Origin: Bradyrhizobium sp. LLZ17
Lineage (GTDB): Bacteria > Pseudomonadota > Alphaproteobacteria > Rhizobiales > Xanthobacteraceae
Assembly: GCF_041200145.1 (NCBI RefSeq)
Contig: NZ_CP165734.1
Span: forward strand, 434,001 to 498,000
Length of the DNA: 64,000 nucleotides
Reading direction: 5' to 3'
Part shown: positions 25,792-34,613 of the stretch, in pieces
How the letters are laid out: each line of letters starts with the position of its first letter
Numbering within the stretch: the stretch's first letter is position 1
The notes under the pieces: model-generated
The model's database searches: none
What the model was told of the DNA's origin: nothing
Seen by the model: only the letters and a program-made list of their open reading frames with translations
Position numbers and translations under genes: made by a program

Positions 25792-26355
25792 ATGACGACT
25801 TACGACCATAGTGCGCCGATGGGCGCAACCGGCTTGCCGCAACCGCCCCGCTGGATCTGCGTCCTCCTGGGTCTCTTCATGGTGTTCACGGGACTGATGG
25901 TGCTGGGCGACGTTGCGTTTTTCACCGTCATCAGTGCGCTGTTCATCGGCTGGATGGCGATCGCCACCGGCGCCTTCGAGATTTTCCACGCGTTCTGGAC
26001 CAAGGGATGGGGCGGCTTCGTCTGGCAGGTGGTGCTCGGCATTCTCTACATCGCCTTCGGCATCGTGCTCGTCAGCCAGCCGCTGACCGGAGCGCTGCTG
26101 CTGACTTACGCGCTCGGCCTCGCGCTCCTCGTCTCCGGTATCGTCCGCATGCTGATCGGCATCGGCCGTTGGCAACAAGGCGGCGGAATCATGCTCGCGT
26201 CCGGCCTGTTCGGCGTGCTCGCAGGTCTCATTATCCTCACCGGTTTTCCCACGACCGGGCTCTGGGTCTTGGGAATGCTTCTCGGCATTGACCTGTTGTC
26301 GCACGGCATCGGGTGGTTGACCTTTGCATGGCGGCCGGTGGCCGCAACCACGTAG
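25792..26355 (+). CDS. HdeD family membrane protein (DUF308)
   Basis: 187 residues with six hydrophobic helices in three similar pairs, as in DUF308/HdeD. HdeD of E. coli is an inner-membrane protein in the acid-fitness island. ATG at 25792 is preceded by GGGAGGATGTC. It sits between a small Tat protein and an amidohydrolase gene, same strand. A role in acid or general stress is inferred from the family. Confidence 0.88.
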   Translation: MTTYDHSAPMGATGLPQPPRWICVLLGLFMVFTGLMVLGDVAFFTVISALFIGWMAIATGAFEIFHAFWTKGWGGFVWQVVLGILYIAFGIVLVSQPLTGALLLTYALGLALLVSGIVRMLIGIGRWQQGGGIMLASGLFGVLAGLIILTGFPTTGLWVLGMLLGIDLLSHGIGWLTFAWRPVAATT

Positions 26356-26380
26356 CAGCGTATTGACCTGGAGACCGAAC

Positions 26381-27736
26381 ATGTCGGGATTGAAGGCGCA
26401 GGCCGCACTCGCGGCGCTGCTTACAGCGTTTCTCTGCAGCGCGCTGCCTGCATCGGCCCAGCAGGACTCCGCCATACTGTTCCGCAACGTCAAAATCTTT
26501 GACGGAAAGAGCGGCGCGCTCACAGCTCCATCCAATGTCCTCGTCAGGAACGGGAAGATCGAGACGATCTCGACCGCGGACGTGATGGCCACAGGCCAAA
26601 CGACCGCCGCTCAAACGATCGACGGTGGCGGGCGCGTGCTGATGCCGGGGCTGATCGATGCCCATTGGCACGCAATGCTGGTGCGTCCAACCCCGATGGC
26701 GGCGCTTGCAGGCGACATCGGCTACAACAATCTGGTCGCGGCGAGCGAAGCGACCGCGACGCTGATGCGCGGCTTTACCACCATACGCGACATGGGCGGC
26801 CCGACTTTCGGGCTCAAGCAGGCCATCGACGAGGACGTCGTCGCCGGTCCGCGCATCTACCCCTCCGGCGCCTTCATCACCATCACCGGCGGCCATGGCG
26901 ATTTCCGGCAGGTCTCGGACCTGCCGCGAACCATCGGCGGTATGCTCAGCCGCATGGAGCGGATCGGCGGCAGCATGGTCGCCGACAGTCCCGACGAGGT
27001 CCGCGTCCGCGCACGCGAGCAACTGATGCAAGGTGCTTCACAGGTCAAGCTCACGGCGGGCGGCGGCGTCGCGTCGCCCTTCAGTCCGCTCGACGTCTCC
27101 ACCTTCACCGAGCCCGAGCTGCGCGCCGCCGTCGAGGCCGCTGACAATTGGGGCACCTATGTCGCCACGCATGCCTATACGCCCGTCGCGATCCAGCGCT
27201 CGATCGCAGCCGGCGTGAAATGCATCGAGCACGGTCATCTCATGGACGAGGCCAGCGCCAAGCTGATCGCGGAGAAGGGCATCTGGCTCAGCACTCAGCC
27301 ATTCCTGGACATGTCCGCGGCCGCCGCGCTGGGACCTTCGGAACAGGACAAGATGCGGCAGGTGGTCGCCGGCACCGACAGGGTCTATGAGCTCGCAAAG
27401 AAATACCACATCAAGACCGCGTTCGGCACCGATGTCCTGTTCTCGAAGGCCATGGCGGAGAAGCAGGGCTCAATGCTGGCGGCGCTGACGCGCTGGTACA
27501 CGCCGGCGGAGGCGCTGACCATGGCGACGTCGACCAATGCCGAACTCCTGAGCCTCTCGGGCCCGCGCAATCCCTATCCCGGCAGGCTCGGCGTGGTTGA
27601 GGAGGGCGCGCTCGCCGATCTCCTGCTGGTCGACGGCAATCCGCTCGACAACATTGGCCTGGTCGAGGACCCCGCGAAGAATTTTGTGGTGATCATGAAA
27701 GCCGGCAAGGTCTACAAGAACATCCTGCCGCACTGA
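26381..27736 (+). CDS. exported metal-dependent amidohydrolase
   Basis: 451 residues from ATG 26381. A signal peptide (AALAALLTAFLCSALPASAQ) directs export. Amidohydrolase-fold metal ligands are visible: DAHWHAM (HxH), Lys in QVKLTAGGG, THAYTP, EHGHLMDE and Asp in FGTDVLFS. These resemble periplasmic imidazolonepropionase/prolidase-like enzymes that cut acyl-amino acids or dipeptides. 25 bp after the HdeD-like gene, likely cotranscribed. Substrate unknown. Confidence 0.9.
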   Translation: MSGLKAQAALAALLTAFLCSALPASAQQDSAILFRNVKIFDGKSGALTAPSNVLVRNGKIETISTADVMATGQTTAAQTIDGGGRVLMPGLIDAHWHAMLVRPTPMAALAGDIGYNNLVAASEATATLMRGFTTIRDMGGPTFGLKQAIDEDVVAGPRIYPSGAFITITGGHGDFRQVSDLPRTIGGMLSRMERIGGSMVADSPDEVRVRAREQLMQGASQVKLTAGGGVASPFSPLDVSTFTEPELRAAVEAADNWGTYVATHAYTPVAIQRSIAAGVKCIEHGHLMDEASAKLIAEKGIWLSTQPFLDMSAAAALGPSEQDKMRQVVAGTDRVYELAKKYHIKTAFGTDVLFSKAMAEKQGSMLAALTRWYTPAEALTMATSTNAELLSLSGPRNPYPGRLGVVEEGALADLLLVDGNPLDNIGLVEDPAKNFVVIMKAGKVYKNILPH

Positions 27737-27786
27737 TGGGCGGGCGTCGATCGCGTCTTGTGAGTTCCGTCACCCCAAAAAAGTTG

Positions 27787-27814
27787 CGCCCAGCCATTGG
27801 GGGATGGCTGGGCG
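27787..27814 (-). terminator. strong intrinsic terminator (leftward)
   Basis: CGCCCAGCCAT and ATGGCTGGGCG form an 11-bp perfect stem around a 6-base loop. On the minus strand it is followed by CAACTTTTTT. It serves the BTLCP gene at 27894-28520 and may also stop the amidohydrolase operon. Confidence 0.8.
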
Positions 27815-27893
27815 CGCGCGAACCGGTCTGGGACGGGGAGGGGTGGGGATGTGACCGGGTCGCGTATCTCGTTCCTTGTTGACGAATGATCGA

Positions 27894-28520
27894 CTATTGA
27901 TCTCTTGCGCTGGCGGTGGAGACCGCCGGCTTGGTATCGCCAAGCGAGACCCAGACGTTGGGATCGCTCTGCGACTGGCGCTTGACGAACCGGTAGCCGG
28001 TCTCAGTCCAGGCAACGACGTTCTCGTTCTGATTGTCGAGAACGAACTCGCCCTTGTCGGTCTTCACCGTCAACACCGCGTGTCCTTCACCTTTCTTGTC
28101 GCGCACGACGGTGATGAGCAGGGCCTCGCGCGGCCATCCGGCATCCATCAGCATCTTGCGCTTCAACAGCACGTAGTCTTCACAGTCGCCGTAACCATCG
28201 GTCGGCAGCGACCACTTCTCGATCACGCCCCAGTGCTCCTGGTCAGTCAAAGGCTTCACGGTCTCGTTGACCCAGCGGTTGACCTTGGTCAGGTCGCGCC
28301 ACGCGGTCTGCGACATCACGATGTCGCGCGGCTGCGTCGCCCCGCCCTGACACTGGGCGGCATTCTCCGAACAGAACTCGACCCAGCCAATCGGTGCACG
28401 CGTGGTGTCACCGAGGCTCGCGTAGAGCAGTCGGCTTTCGCCGGCCTGCGCTGCCGCGCCGATCCCGAAAAGCATGGCGGCGATCGCCAGCGCTTTTCCC
28501 TGTCCCCTGAAATGAAACAT
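27894..28520 (-). CDS. bacterial transglutaminase-like cysteine peptidase (BTLCP)
   Basis: 208 residues from ATG 28520 (MFHFRGQ). A signal peptide ends near AAAQA. The catalytic triad is visible as Cys in GDCEDYVLLK, His in GHAVLTV and Asp in FVLDNQNE. BTLCP/DUF920 proteins are periplasmic; in Pseudomonas LapG they cleave an adhesin under c-di-GMP control through LapD. The neighbouring PilZ gene is also a c-di-GMP-type protein, but no LapD-like gene is in the window. A longer start at 28550 is unlikely. Confidence 0.87.
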   Translation of the reverse strand: MFHFRGQGKALAIAAMLFGIGAAAQAGESRLLYASLGDTTRAPIGWVEFCSENAAQCQGGATQPRDIVMSQTAWRDLTKVNRWVNETVKPLTDQEHWGVIEKWSLPTDGYGDCEDYVLLKRKMLMDAGWPREALLITVVRDKKGEGHAVLTVKTDKGEFVLDNQNENVVAWTETGYRFVKRQSQSDPNVWVSLGDTKPAVSTASARDQ

Positions 28521-28849
28521 CGCGGCCCCCGTTTCTTGTTGGGACCACATTTCGCATGGAGCTTTTGCGTTGCCGCTAAGTCAGCCAAGTCAAGTCGAGA
28601 CGAATACAAGTAAAACGAGCGGAGAATTCGATCTATACTTGAACGATATTTGAATAAAATTTGATATGACTGGAATTGATTCAAATTGGAGCGATTAACG
28701 CGGGAAGACTGATGGAACTGCTGTTTCGCCCGCGAACGGGCCGCGCGTTAACCCATGCAGGGCCGTCTCAACGCATGAAAAAGGCGGCGTCCGCATCGCG
28801 AAGGCCGCCTTTGAGCTTGGAAAAACCGGGGTTTTGACGTCGTCGCGCT
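28521..28849. other. intergenic region with promoter and terminator
   Basis: Upstream of the BTLCP gene. It contains an unusually AT-rich patch (28600-28690; ATATTTGAATAAAATTTG), probably its promoter, and the terminator of the PilZ gene. Confidence 0.45.
28780..28812 (-). terminator. intrinsic terminator of the PilZ gene
   Basis: AAAGGCGGC pairs with GCCGCCTTT across a 15-base loop; on the minus strand the T run continues (TTTTTC). Confidence 0.72.
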
Positions 28850-29512
28850 TTACCGCGCGGTAACGCTCTCTTCGAGTGTCTCGATCGGCTGAGAGTGCAG
28901 GAACTCCAGCGCGAAGCCGTCTTCGAGGTTTCGAACCACGCGGCCCTGGACCCGGCCGAGCAAAACCGTCGATTTGAGCGGCGGGCGGTTCTCTGCGGCG
29001 ATGGCCGCGCCCGACAGCGAGAGATCGATGATGCGGCAGGTCATCTTGGTGCCGTCCTCGAGCGTCAGCACCGCGATCGGGTTGCGCGGCACGATACGGT
29101 CGTGGCGGCGGTCTTCCGGCAGGTTGAGAATGTCGCGGTTGGCGAGCCAGGTCAGCTGTGCCGCGAGCTTGTCCCGCTTGCGGGGCGTCGCCCCGACCGT
29201 CATGGCGAAGCCGTTGTCGATGATCCGGGTGATCTTGCCCTCGACCCGGCCGATATGGTCGAGATAGGCGACCACGCGGTCGCCGACATTGCCGATGCCG
29301 GGCGCGAGCAGCGCCAGCCCGCCCGGCGACATGTTGATCACCTGGCAGGGGAATTCACGGCGGTCCGGCAGCATGTAGCGGCCGAGCAGGTGAACCTTCA
29401 CCCGCTGGAAACGCCGACGTTCCTCGGCGGCCGGAAGAAATTTTTGTTCGCCAACGCCATTTTCACTACCCGACCCCCGCCTGGCGGAGTCCAGGACGAC
29501 CCTAAGGCGCAT
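28850..29512 (-). CDS. tandem PilZ-domain protein
   Basis: 220 residues with two PilZ-like units. The first begins RRRFQRVKVHLLGRY with NMSPGGLAL; the second begins RRHDRIVPRNP with DLSLSGAAIA. The RxxxR and [D/N]xSxxG signatures that bind c-di-GMP are recognisable in both. No effector domain is attached. In Bradyrhizobium/Caulobacter relatives such proteins affect motility or the envelope. The neighbouring MFS gene is on the same strand 15 bp upstream. Confidence 0.88.
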   Translation of the reverse strand: MRLRVVLDSARRGSGSENGVGEQKFLPAAEERRRFQRVKVHLLGRYMLPDRREFPCQVINMSPGGLALLAPGIGNVGDRVVAYLDHIGRVEGKITRIIDNGFAMTVGATPRKRDKLAAQLTWLANRDILNLPEDRRHDRIVPRNPIAVLTLEDGTKMTCRIIDLSLSGAAIAAENRPPLKSTVLLGRVQGRVVRNLEDGFALEFLHSQPIETLEESVTAR

Positions 29513-29527
29513 AGGGTTAATGCTGCG

Positions 29528-30694
29528 TTATGATTTCGCGCGACGATTGCGGACAGACACAATCCATTCGAAAAGCCACATCAGCGGCGGGCAGGCCAGT
29601 ACGGCCAGCGCGCCCAGGTCGAGCGCGACCGCGGCGCTTCCGGCCGATTTGGCCAGCCGTCCCGCCACCGCCGGTCCCAGCATCATCGCGGCATAGAAGA
29701 GAGTGTAGAACACGCCCATCCCGATCGCCCTCGTTTCCGGCACCAGCACGCGGGCGGTCAGGCTCATGATCGGCCCGGCCGGATGGCCGCCGATCAAGCC
29801 GATCAGGACGAGAATCGTGATCACGGCATCCGAGCGGGTCAGCCAGGTCAGCAGGGCGGCCACCGCGAGGCTGGCTGCGATCGCCAACACGAATGGCTGT
29901 TTGAAGCGATCGGCCAGATAGCCGCCTGCGGGCACCGAGATCACCGACAGCCACATGACGACGCTGATCGCCGATCCGGCCGCGGCAATGCTCCAGCCGC
30001 GTTCGGCTAGCAGCGACGGGCCGAACGAGAAGATCATGGCGAAGCCGACATTATAGAGACCCCAGATCAGGCCGGCGACGATCACCGCCAGCAGCGCGAG
30101 GGGATCGAGCCGGCCCGAGCCGATTGTGCTGACTGTTGGCGCCGGCGGCGGTTGATAGAACATGATCAGCACAATGCCGATCGCGGTCAGTGCGCCGGCC
30201 GCCAGAAACACGGCGCCCGCACCATAGGCGGTGCCGATCGCCGGCAGCACCAGCAGCGAGATCGCGACGCCGGCCGGCCAGGAGTTGACGAAGATCGCCA
30301 TCGCGGTTGCAATCTCTTTCCCGGCAAACCAGTCGGTGCCCATCTTGGTGAGCTGCACCGTCAGCAGCACGCCGCCTGCGCCGGAGGCGAGCCGGCCCGC
30401 CATCTGCCACCCCCACAGATCCGCCGTGGCCATGACCAGGCTGCCGGCGGTCATCAGCAGCAGTGCGATGATGGTTGTCTGTTTGTCGCCGAGGATCCGT
30501 CCGATCGCGCCGCCCGGCAGCGCCAGCACGATGCCCGGTGTGAAGTAGAGCCCGATCAGGATGCCGATGTCGGCGAGGCCGACGCCAAAGGTCTGTTGCA
30601 GCAGCGGCGCGACCGCGGCCACGCTCTGGAACTGGAATGCGATCGTCAGGCGCACAAAGAACAGGATCGCAAGAATGCCCCAGCGACTGCGCAA
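29528..30694 (-). CDS. MFS transporter (CynX/NarK-like)
   Basis: 388 residues and 12 predicted helices. Motif A-like GGAIGRILGDKQTTIIALLL lies between helices 2 and 3, with a second half beginning near residue 200. Resembles the cyanate/nitrate/sugar-phosphate MFS branch without a clear substrate. The downstream PilZ gene starts 15 bp later, and a second, different MFS gene lies 51 bp upstream on the same strand. Confidence 0.88.
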   Translation of the reverse strand: MRSRWGILAILFFVRLTIAFQFQSVAAVAPLLQQTFGVGLADIGILIGLYFTPGIVLALPGGAIGRILGDKQTTIIALLLMTAGSLVMATADLWGWQMAGRLASGAGGVLLTVQLTKMGTDWFAGKEIATAMAIFVNSWPAGVAISLLVLPAIGTAYGAGAVFLAAGALTAIGIVLIMFYQPPPAPTVSTIGSGRLDPLALLAVIVAGLIWGLYNVGFAMIFSFGPSLLAERGWSIAAAGSAISVVMWLSVISVPAGGYLADRFKQPFVLAIAASLAVAALLTWLTRSDAVITILVLIGLIGGHPAGPIMSLTARVLVPETRAIGMGVFYTLFYAAMMLGPAVAGRLAKSAGSAAVALDLGALAVLACPPLMWLFEWIVSVRNRRAKS

Positions 30695-30745
30695 TGCCTC
30701 ATCTCCCCAAGCCCTGCGCGAGCGTGCGGTGGGGAGAAGCCGGAG

Positions 30746-31993
30746 TCAACCGGCCGTCTTCCTCGTCGCGCGCCCGTACAGGAGACACAGCAGCGCCAGC
30801 AGAACGGCGGCCGAGAGGCCGAGCGACCAGTGAATCCCGATCGCCGCGCCAAACAGCCCGACCGTGATGCCGCTGAACGCCCGCATCCCGAGGCCTGCCA
30901 TGTTGTAGAGGCCGACGACGCGGCCGCGGATGTCGGGCGGTGCGTTCAACTGCACCAGCGCCTGCGCCATGGTGTTGAACGACAGCTCGAAGAAGCCGGC
31001 ACAAAACAGCAGCACGATCGCAACGGGATAGATCCGCACCGAGGCGAAGCCGAGCAGCGCGACGCTCCAGAACATCGCAAGCATGATCGCGGTGCGCGGC
31101 GTGCCCTTGAGCCGCCCCCAGGATTCCAGTGCAATGCCCGAAAGCAGCGCGCCGGCCGCATCGGCCGCGAGCAGCACGCTATAGGACACGCCGGGATCGC
31201 CGTGGCCGAGATCGCCGGCGAAACCGGGCATCTGCGCGTGATAGGCGTTGCCGATCATGAAGGAGGTGAGGCCAGCGAGCCAGGTCATCGCCGTCAGCAC
31301 CGGCTGCGTGCCGATGGCGCGGATGGTCAGGATAATGTCGGCAAAGCCGCGCACGGCGAAGCGCCGCACCGCGATACTCTTGTCGCGCACCGGCGCCCAG
31401 AACAGCCACAGCAGCATCGGCAGATAGAACAGCGTGTTGAAGATAATGCCATGCGAGGTGCCGAGCGTCAGCATAATTACGCCGCCGACCGCAGGTCCGA
31501 CCAGAATGCCGAGATAGCGCGCCATCGCGTTCAGCCGTACTGCGCTCGGAAGATCAGCCGGGCCGACGAGGTCGTAAAGCAACAGCTGATTCGGCGTCTG
31601 CCACAGCACCCCGGCGCAGCCGTGGATCACCAGCAGCAGCATCGCGTGCCACATCTGGATCGTATCGGTGATGAAGAAGAAGCCCCAGCCGCTGGAGGCC
31701 ACGATGAACAGCAGCATGCCGCACTGAATGATGCGGCGGGGGTCGAACCGGTCGGCAAGCCCGCCGACCGCGACCGAGAACAGCAGGAACGGCAGCCAGT
31801 GCGACAGCACCGCAAAGCCGGCCAGCGCCGGCGAATGGAATTTCTGGAACACCACCCAGTAACTGATCACATGCTCGATATTGTCAGCCATCATCGCCAG
31901 CACGTAAGCGATGAACTGGAGACGGTAGGGCACCGACTTCATGGCCGCGAACGAGCCGGACGCGGCAACTGGATTTTGGGGGAGGGGGTTCAA
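30746..31993 (-). CDS. MFS transporter (enterobactin-exporter-like, MFS_3)
   Basis: 415 residues, 12 helices, motif A-like GGLADRFDPRRIIQCGMLL. This branch (MFS_3) includes EntS-type siderophore and macrolide exporters. Start may be ATG 31993 or an internal Met 17 codons later (MKSVPYRLQ), where the family homology begins. Upstream of the second MFS gene with a short gap, so cotranscription is possible. Substrate unknown. Confidence 0.88.
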   Translation of the reverse strand: MNPLPQNPVAASGSFAAMKSVPYRLQFIAYVLAMMADNIEHVISYWVVFQKFHSPALAGFAVLSHWLPFLLFSVAVGGLADRFDPRRIIQCGMLLFIVASSGWGFFFITDTIQMWHAMLLLVIHGCAGVLWQTPNQLLLYDLVGPADLPSAVRLNAMARYLGILVGPAVGGVIMLTLGTSHGIIFNTLFYLPMLLWLFWAPVRDKSIAVRRFAVRGFADIILTIRAIGTQPVLTAMTWLAGLTSFMIGNAYHAQMPGFAGDLGHGDPGVSYSVLLAADAAGALLSGIALESWGRLKGTPRTAIMLAMFWSVALLGFASVRIYPVAIVLLFCAGFFELSFNTMAQALVQLNAPPDIRGRVVGLYNMAGLGMRAFSGITVGLFGAAIGIHWSLGLSAAVLLALLCLLYGRATRKTAG

Positions 31994-32077
31994 GGGGCAC
32001 CTGGGCAGGACTTGGGCCGTCCCTACACGTTCAAGTGTAAGTGCTCAAGACACTTGGGTGTGCTGCGCCACGGCTCC

Positions 32078-32146
32078 GTAGCCCGGATGGAGCGCAGCGC
32101 AATCCGGGGCCGCTCCCCGCATTCCGCTTCGCTTCATGCGGGCTAC
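32078..32146. repeat. palindromic intergenic repeat, copy 1
   Basis: Starts GTAGCCCGGATGGAGCGCAG and ends with the inverted counterpart (GCTTCATGCGGGCTAC). A second copy in the same orientation occurs at 33453-33531. The ends pair to form a long imperfect hairpin. Confidence 0.8.
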
Positions 32147-32239
32147 AAGGCTGCACCTTGGCACCCGCGCCCGTCTCACATACGTTTCGCCTGAGCCCGT
32201 ACAAATCAATCATAACGCATGGGCATCGAGGAAACAGCG

Positions 32240-33391
32240 ATGGACCAAATCCGCGTCTGCACTCACGCAGGACCGGGCAGCGAGCCCGTCATCCGCACCG
32301 TGCCGTGGCCGAAGGTCGGCAAGAAGGGTGCGCTGATCAAGATCGGGGCGTGTGGCGTCTGCGGCACCGATCTGCACATCCTCAAGGGACACTGGCCAAA
32401 GCAGTTGCCATGGCCGTTCACGCTGGGCCACGAGCTTGGCGGAATCATTGTCGAATGCGGCGAGGAATTCACTGAAGATTTCATGAGCAAGCCGCTACGC
32501 GTCGGCTCCAAGGTGATGATCCCGCCGCTGATGCCCTGCGGCCGCTGCTATTACTGCATCCACTATTCGCAGACCGCCAACAAATGCCTGACGCCGGTCT
32601 ATTACGGCCGCTATCTCGGCTTCGACAAACCGCCTCACATGTGGGGCGGCTGGGCCGAATATGTCTATGTCGATCTCGACATGCTGCCGGGCACCAAGAT
32701 CTACAAATTGCCCGACGACATGTCGCTGCGGCTGGGCGCTCTGTCCGAGCCGCCGACCTCCTGCATCCGTGCCTTTAATCGCGCGAGCCGCGCCGGCGGC
32801 TTCAGCTGGGGCGACACGGTGGTGATCCAGGGTTCGGGTCCGATCGGCATTCTCGCTGTCGCCGCGGCACAGGAGATGGGGGCAGGGCGCGTCATCTGCG
32901 TCGGTGCGCCGGAGGAGCCGCGGCTCAAGCTCGCGCGCGAGTTCGGCGCGGAGACCACCGCCAACATCGAGGAGCTGAAGACGCCACAAGAGCGCATCGC
33001 GCGGGTGCGCGAGATCGTCGGAGGCTTTGGCGCCGATCTCGTCATGGACTGCTCGGGCCATCCGACCGCCGGGCCCGAAGGCATCGAGATGCTGCGTGAC
33101 GGCGGCACCTATGTCGAGATGGGCCAGTTCACCGACGCCGGTTCGATCGAGACCTCCTGGCACCGCATCTGCACCAAGGATATCAATCTGCTGGGGTCCT
33201 GGGGCTTTACCGCCAACGACCTGCCGCTTGGTGTCGACATGCTGTACCGCACGCGGGACAAATATCCGTGGCTGAAGATGCAAACGATCTATCCGTTCAC
33301 GGAAGAAGGCGTCGCGCAGGCGGTGAAGGATGCGGTGGCGATGAAAACCGTGAAGTCGACGATCGTTCCGTGGCCGGAACTAGTGGAGTAG
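32240..33391 (+). CDS. zinc-binding alcohol dehydrogenase family protein
   Basis: 383 residues from ATG 32240, chosen because GAGGAA stands six bases upstream; an in-frame ATG at 32219 lacks this. Medium-chain dehydrogenase: catalytic zinc ligands in CGVCGTDLH and GHELGG, a structural zinc lobe in CGRCYYCIHYSQTANKC, and the Rossmann glycine motif GSGPIG near residue 200. NAD(P)H-dependent oxidation of an alcohol; related to threonine/sorbitol dehydrogenases. Substrate unknown. Flanked on both sides by copies of a palindromic repeat. Confidence 0.9.
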   Translation: MDQIRVCTHAGPGSEPVIRTVPWPKVGKKGALIKIGACGVCGTDLHILKGHWPKQLPWPFTLGHELGGIIVECGEEFTEDFMSKPLRVGSKVMIPPLMPCGRCYYCIHYSQTANKCLTPVYYGRYLGFDKPPHMWGGWAEYVYVDLDMLPGTKIYKLPDDMSLRLGALSEPPTSCIRAFNRASRAGGFSWGDTVVIQGSGPIGILAVAAAQEMGAGRVICVGAPEEPRLKLAREFGAETTANIEELKTPQERIARVREIVGGFGADLVMDCSGHPTAGPEGIEMLRDGGTYVEMGQFTDAGSIETSWHRICTKDINLLGSWGFTANDLPLGVDMLYRTRDKYPWLKMQTIYPFTEEGVAQAVKDAVAMKTVKSTIVPWPELVE

Positions 33392-33452
33392 GCAACGCCA
33401 TCTGACGACGACGCCACCTGGCCGCGCCGCTGCTTCCCGGCTCCAGAATCTG

Positions 33453-33531
33453 GTAGCCCGGATGGAGCGCAGCGCAATCCGAGATCCTCGCTCGCGGCTC
33501 CCCGTATTCCGCTACGCTCCATACGGTCTAC
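33453..33531. repeat. palindromic intergenic repeat, copy 2
   Basis: Starts GTAGCCCGGATGGAGCGCAG, identical over its first ~24 bases to copy 1, with a more diverged centre and the end CTCCATACGGTCTAC. Confidence 0.8.
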
Positions 33532-33561
33532 GTGCGGGCGTTTGGAATGAAGGACACGATC

Positions 33562-33756
33562 ATGGACGAGAAGATACCCGAACCGAACCAGAGCCCCCGT
33601 TCACCCTTCAGCGCCATCCGCGCGATCGACTACACCGTCATCTTCGTGCGCGACATGCCGGCGGTGCGCCGCTTCCACGAGGATGTCCTCGCGTTTCCGC
33701 GCCACATTCTCCAAAAAGTTCCATCTGAAATCCGCGAACTATTCACGCTGAGGTGA
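33562..33756 (+). pseudogene. truncated glyoxalase/VOC-family gene
   Basis: From ATG 33562 the frame begins like a VOC-superfamily protein (AIDYTVIFVRDMPAVRRFHE, then DVLAFPR), the first beta-alpha unit of a ~125-residue domain. After about residue 48 the resemblance stops and the frame ends 16 codons later. The remaining metal-binding strands are absent. Probably a gene fragment left by a deletion joining it to the sequence before 33802. Confidence 0.7.
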
Positions 33757-33801
33757 AACTTAGGCCCCAGTTCCGGCTTTCAGTTCACGGGAGAGTTGAC
33801 C

Positions 33802-34314
33802 GTGAAGCGAATCCTGAAACCCGTCACGTATATTCTGGCCGCCATCTACTTCCTGGTGGATGCGCTCTTCATGGCCGTGGCCGCGCCCATATCCCGCTGG
33901 CTTGCGCGGCATTTCGAATTCAAGCGATTGCGCGCCTGGATCAGGTCGCTGCCGCCTTATCCGTCGCTCGCCTTGTTTTCCGTTCCTGTGATCATTCTGG
34001 AGCCGATCAAGCCGGTCGCGGCTTACCTCGTCGCAACCGGCCAGTTCCTGAGCGGTGTGGCGGCGTTCATCGGCTGCGAACTGCTCAAGCTCGTGCTTGT
34101 CGAGCGCCTGTTTCATCTCACGCGCGACAAGCTGATGCGGATTCCGGCGTTCGCCTGGGCTTACGGAAAGTTCGTCGAGGTGAGGGCATGGCTCCAGGCA
34201 ACCGAAGCCTGGCGCGGCATCCGCGCCTTGAGCCGGGCGGCAAGGGACTATGTTTTGCGGGCAAGAGCATGGCTGGTCGGCGGCGTCAGCAAGCTCGTGA
34301 CCTCCAGGGACTAG
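33802..34314 (+). CDS. membrane protein of unknown function
   Basis: About 170 residues. Starts at GTG 33802 (GGGAG 7 bp upstream) or at TTG two codons earlier. Hydrophobic helices at about 8-28 and 55-100, then a helical, Arg/Trp-rich C-terminal half (WAYGKFVEVRAWLQATEAWR). No known motif. Alone downstream of the truncated VOC gene. Confidence 0.6.
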   Translation: MKRILKPVTYILAAIYFLVDALFMAVAAPISRWLARHFEFKRLRAWIRSLPPYPSLALFSVPVIILEPIKPVAAYLVATGQFLSGVAAFIGCELLKLVLVERLFHLTRDKLMRIPAFAWAYGKFVEVRAWLQATEAWRGIRALSRAARDYVLRARAWLVGGVSKLVTSRD

Positions 34315-34613
34315 CACCTGACCAGGCGTTCTCGTTCGCCTCCACGGCGAAAATCCTCTGCCTGGGCGCAAATTCTCCCTACATGCAGCAAAACGGCTCG
34401 AAAACTCTGGATGTAGTGGGTCAGGCTGGGCCGGTAAGCTTGTTCTCGGCTTCGTCAAAGCCATGCGTCACAGGCATGGTGATTTGCCCGCTCTTGGCGT
34501 AAAGAGCATCCAAATCAAATCGCCATGCGTGCTGCCGGGCCGTTTGCCCGACGCGCAAGCTTCAGGTCGCGCGGGCTCGATGTTCCGCGCCTGGACCAAC
34601 CAAGGTTTATCCC

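Noticed and set aside
27781..27814. Attenuator or riboswitch downstream of the amidohydrolase
   Set aside because: The hairpin has a T run on the minus strand only and fits a simple terminator for the convergent gene.
30152..32194. 680-codon open frame on the plus strand
   Set aside because: It is antisense to two MFS transporter genes with clear membrane helices; its product is Arg/His/Gln/Asp-rich without any domain, as expected for a shadow of GC-rich coding DNA.
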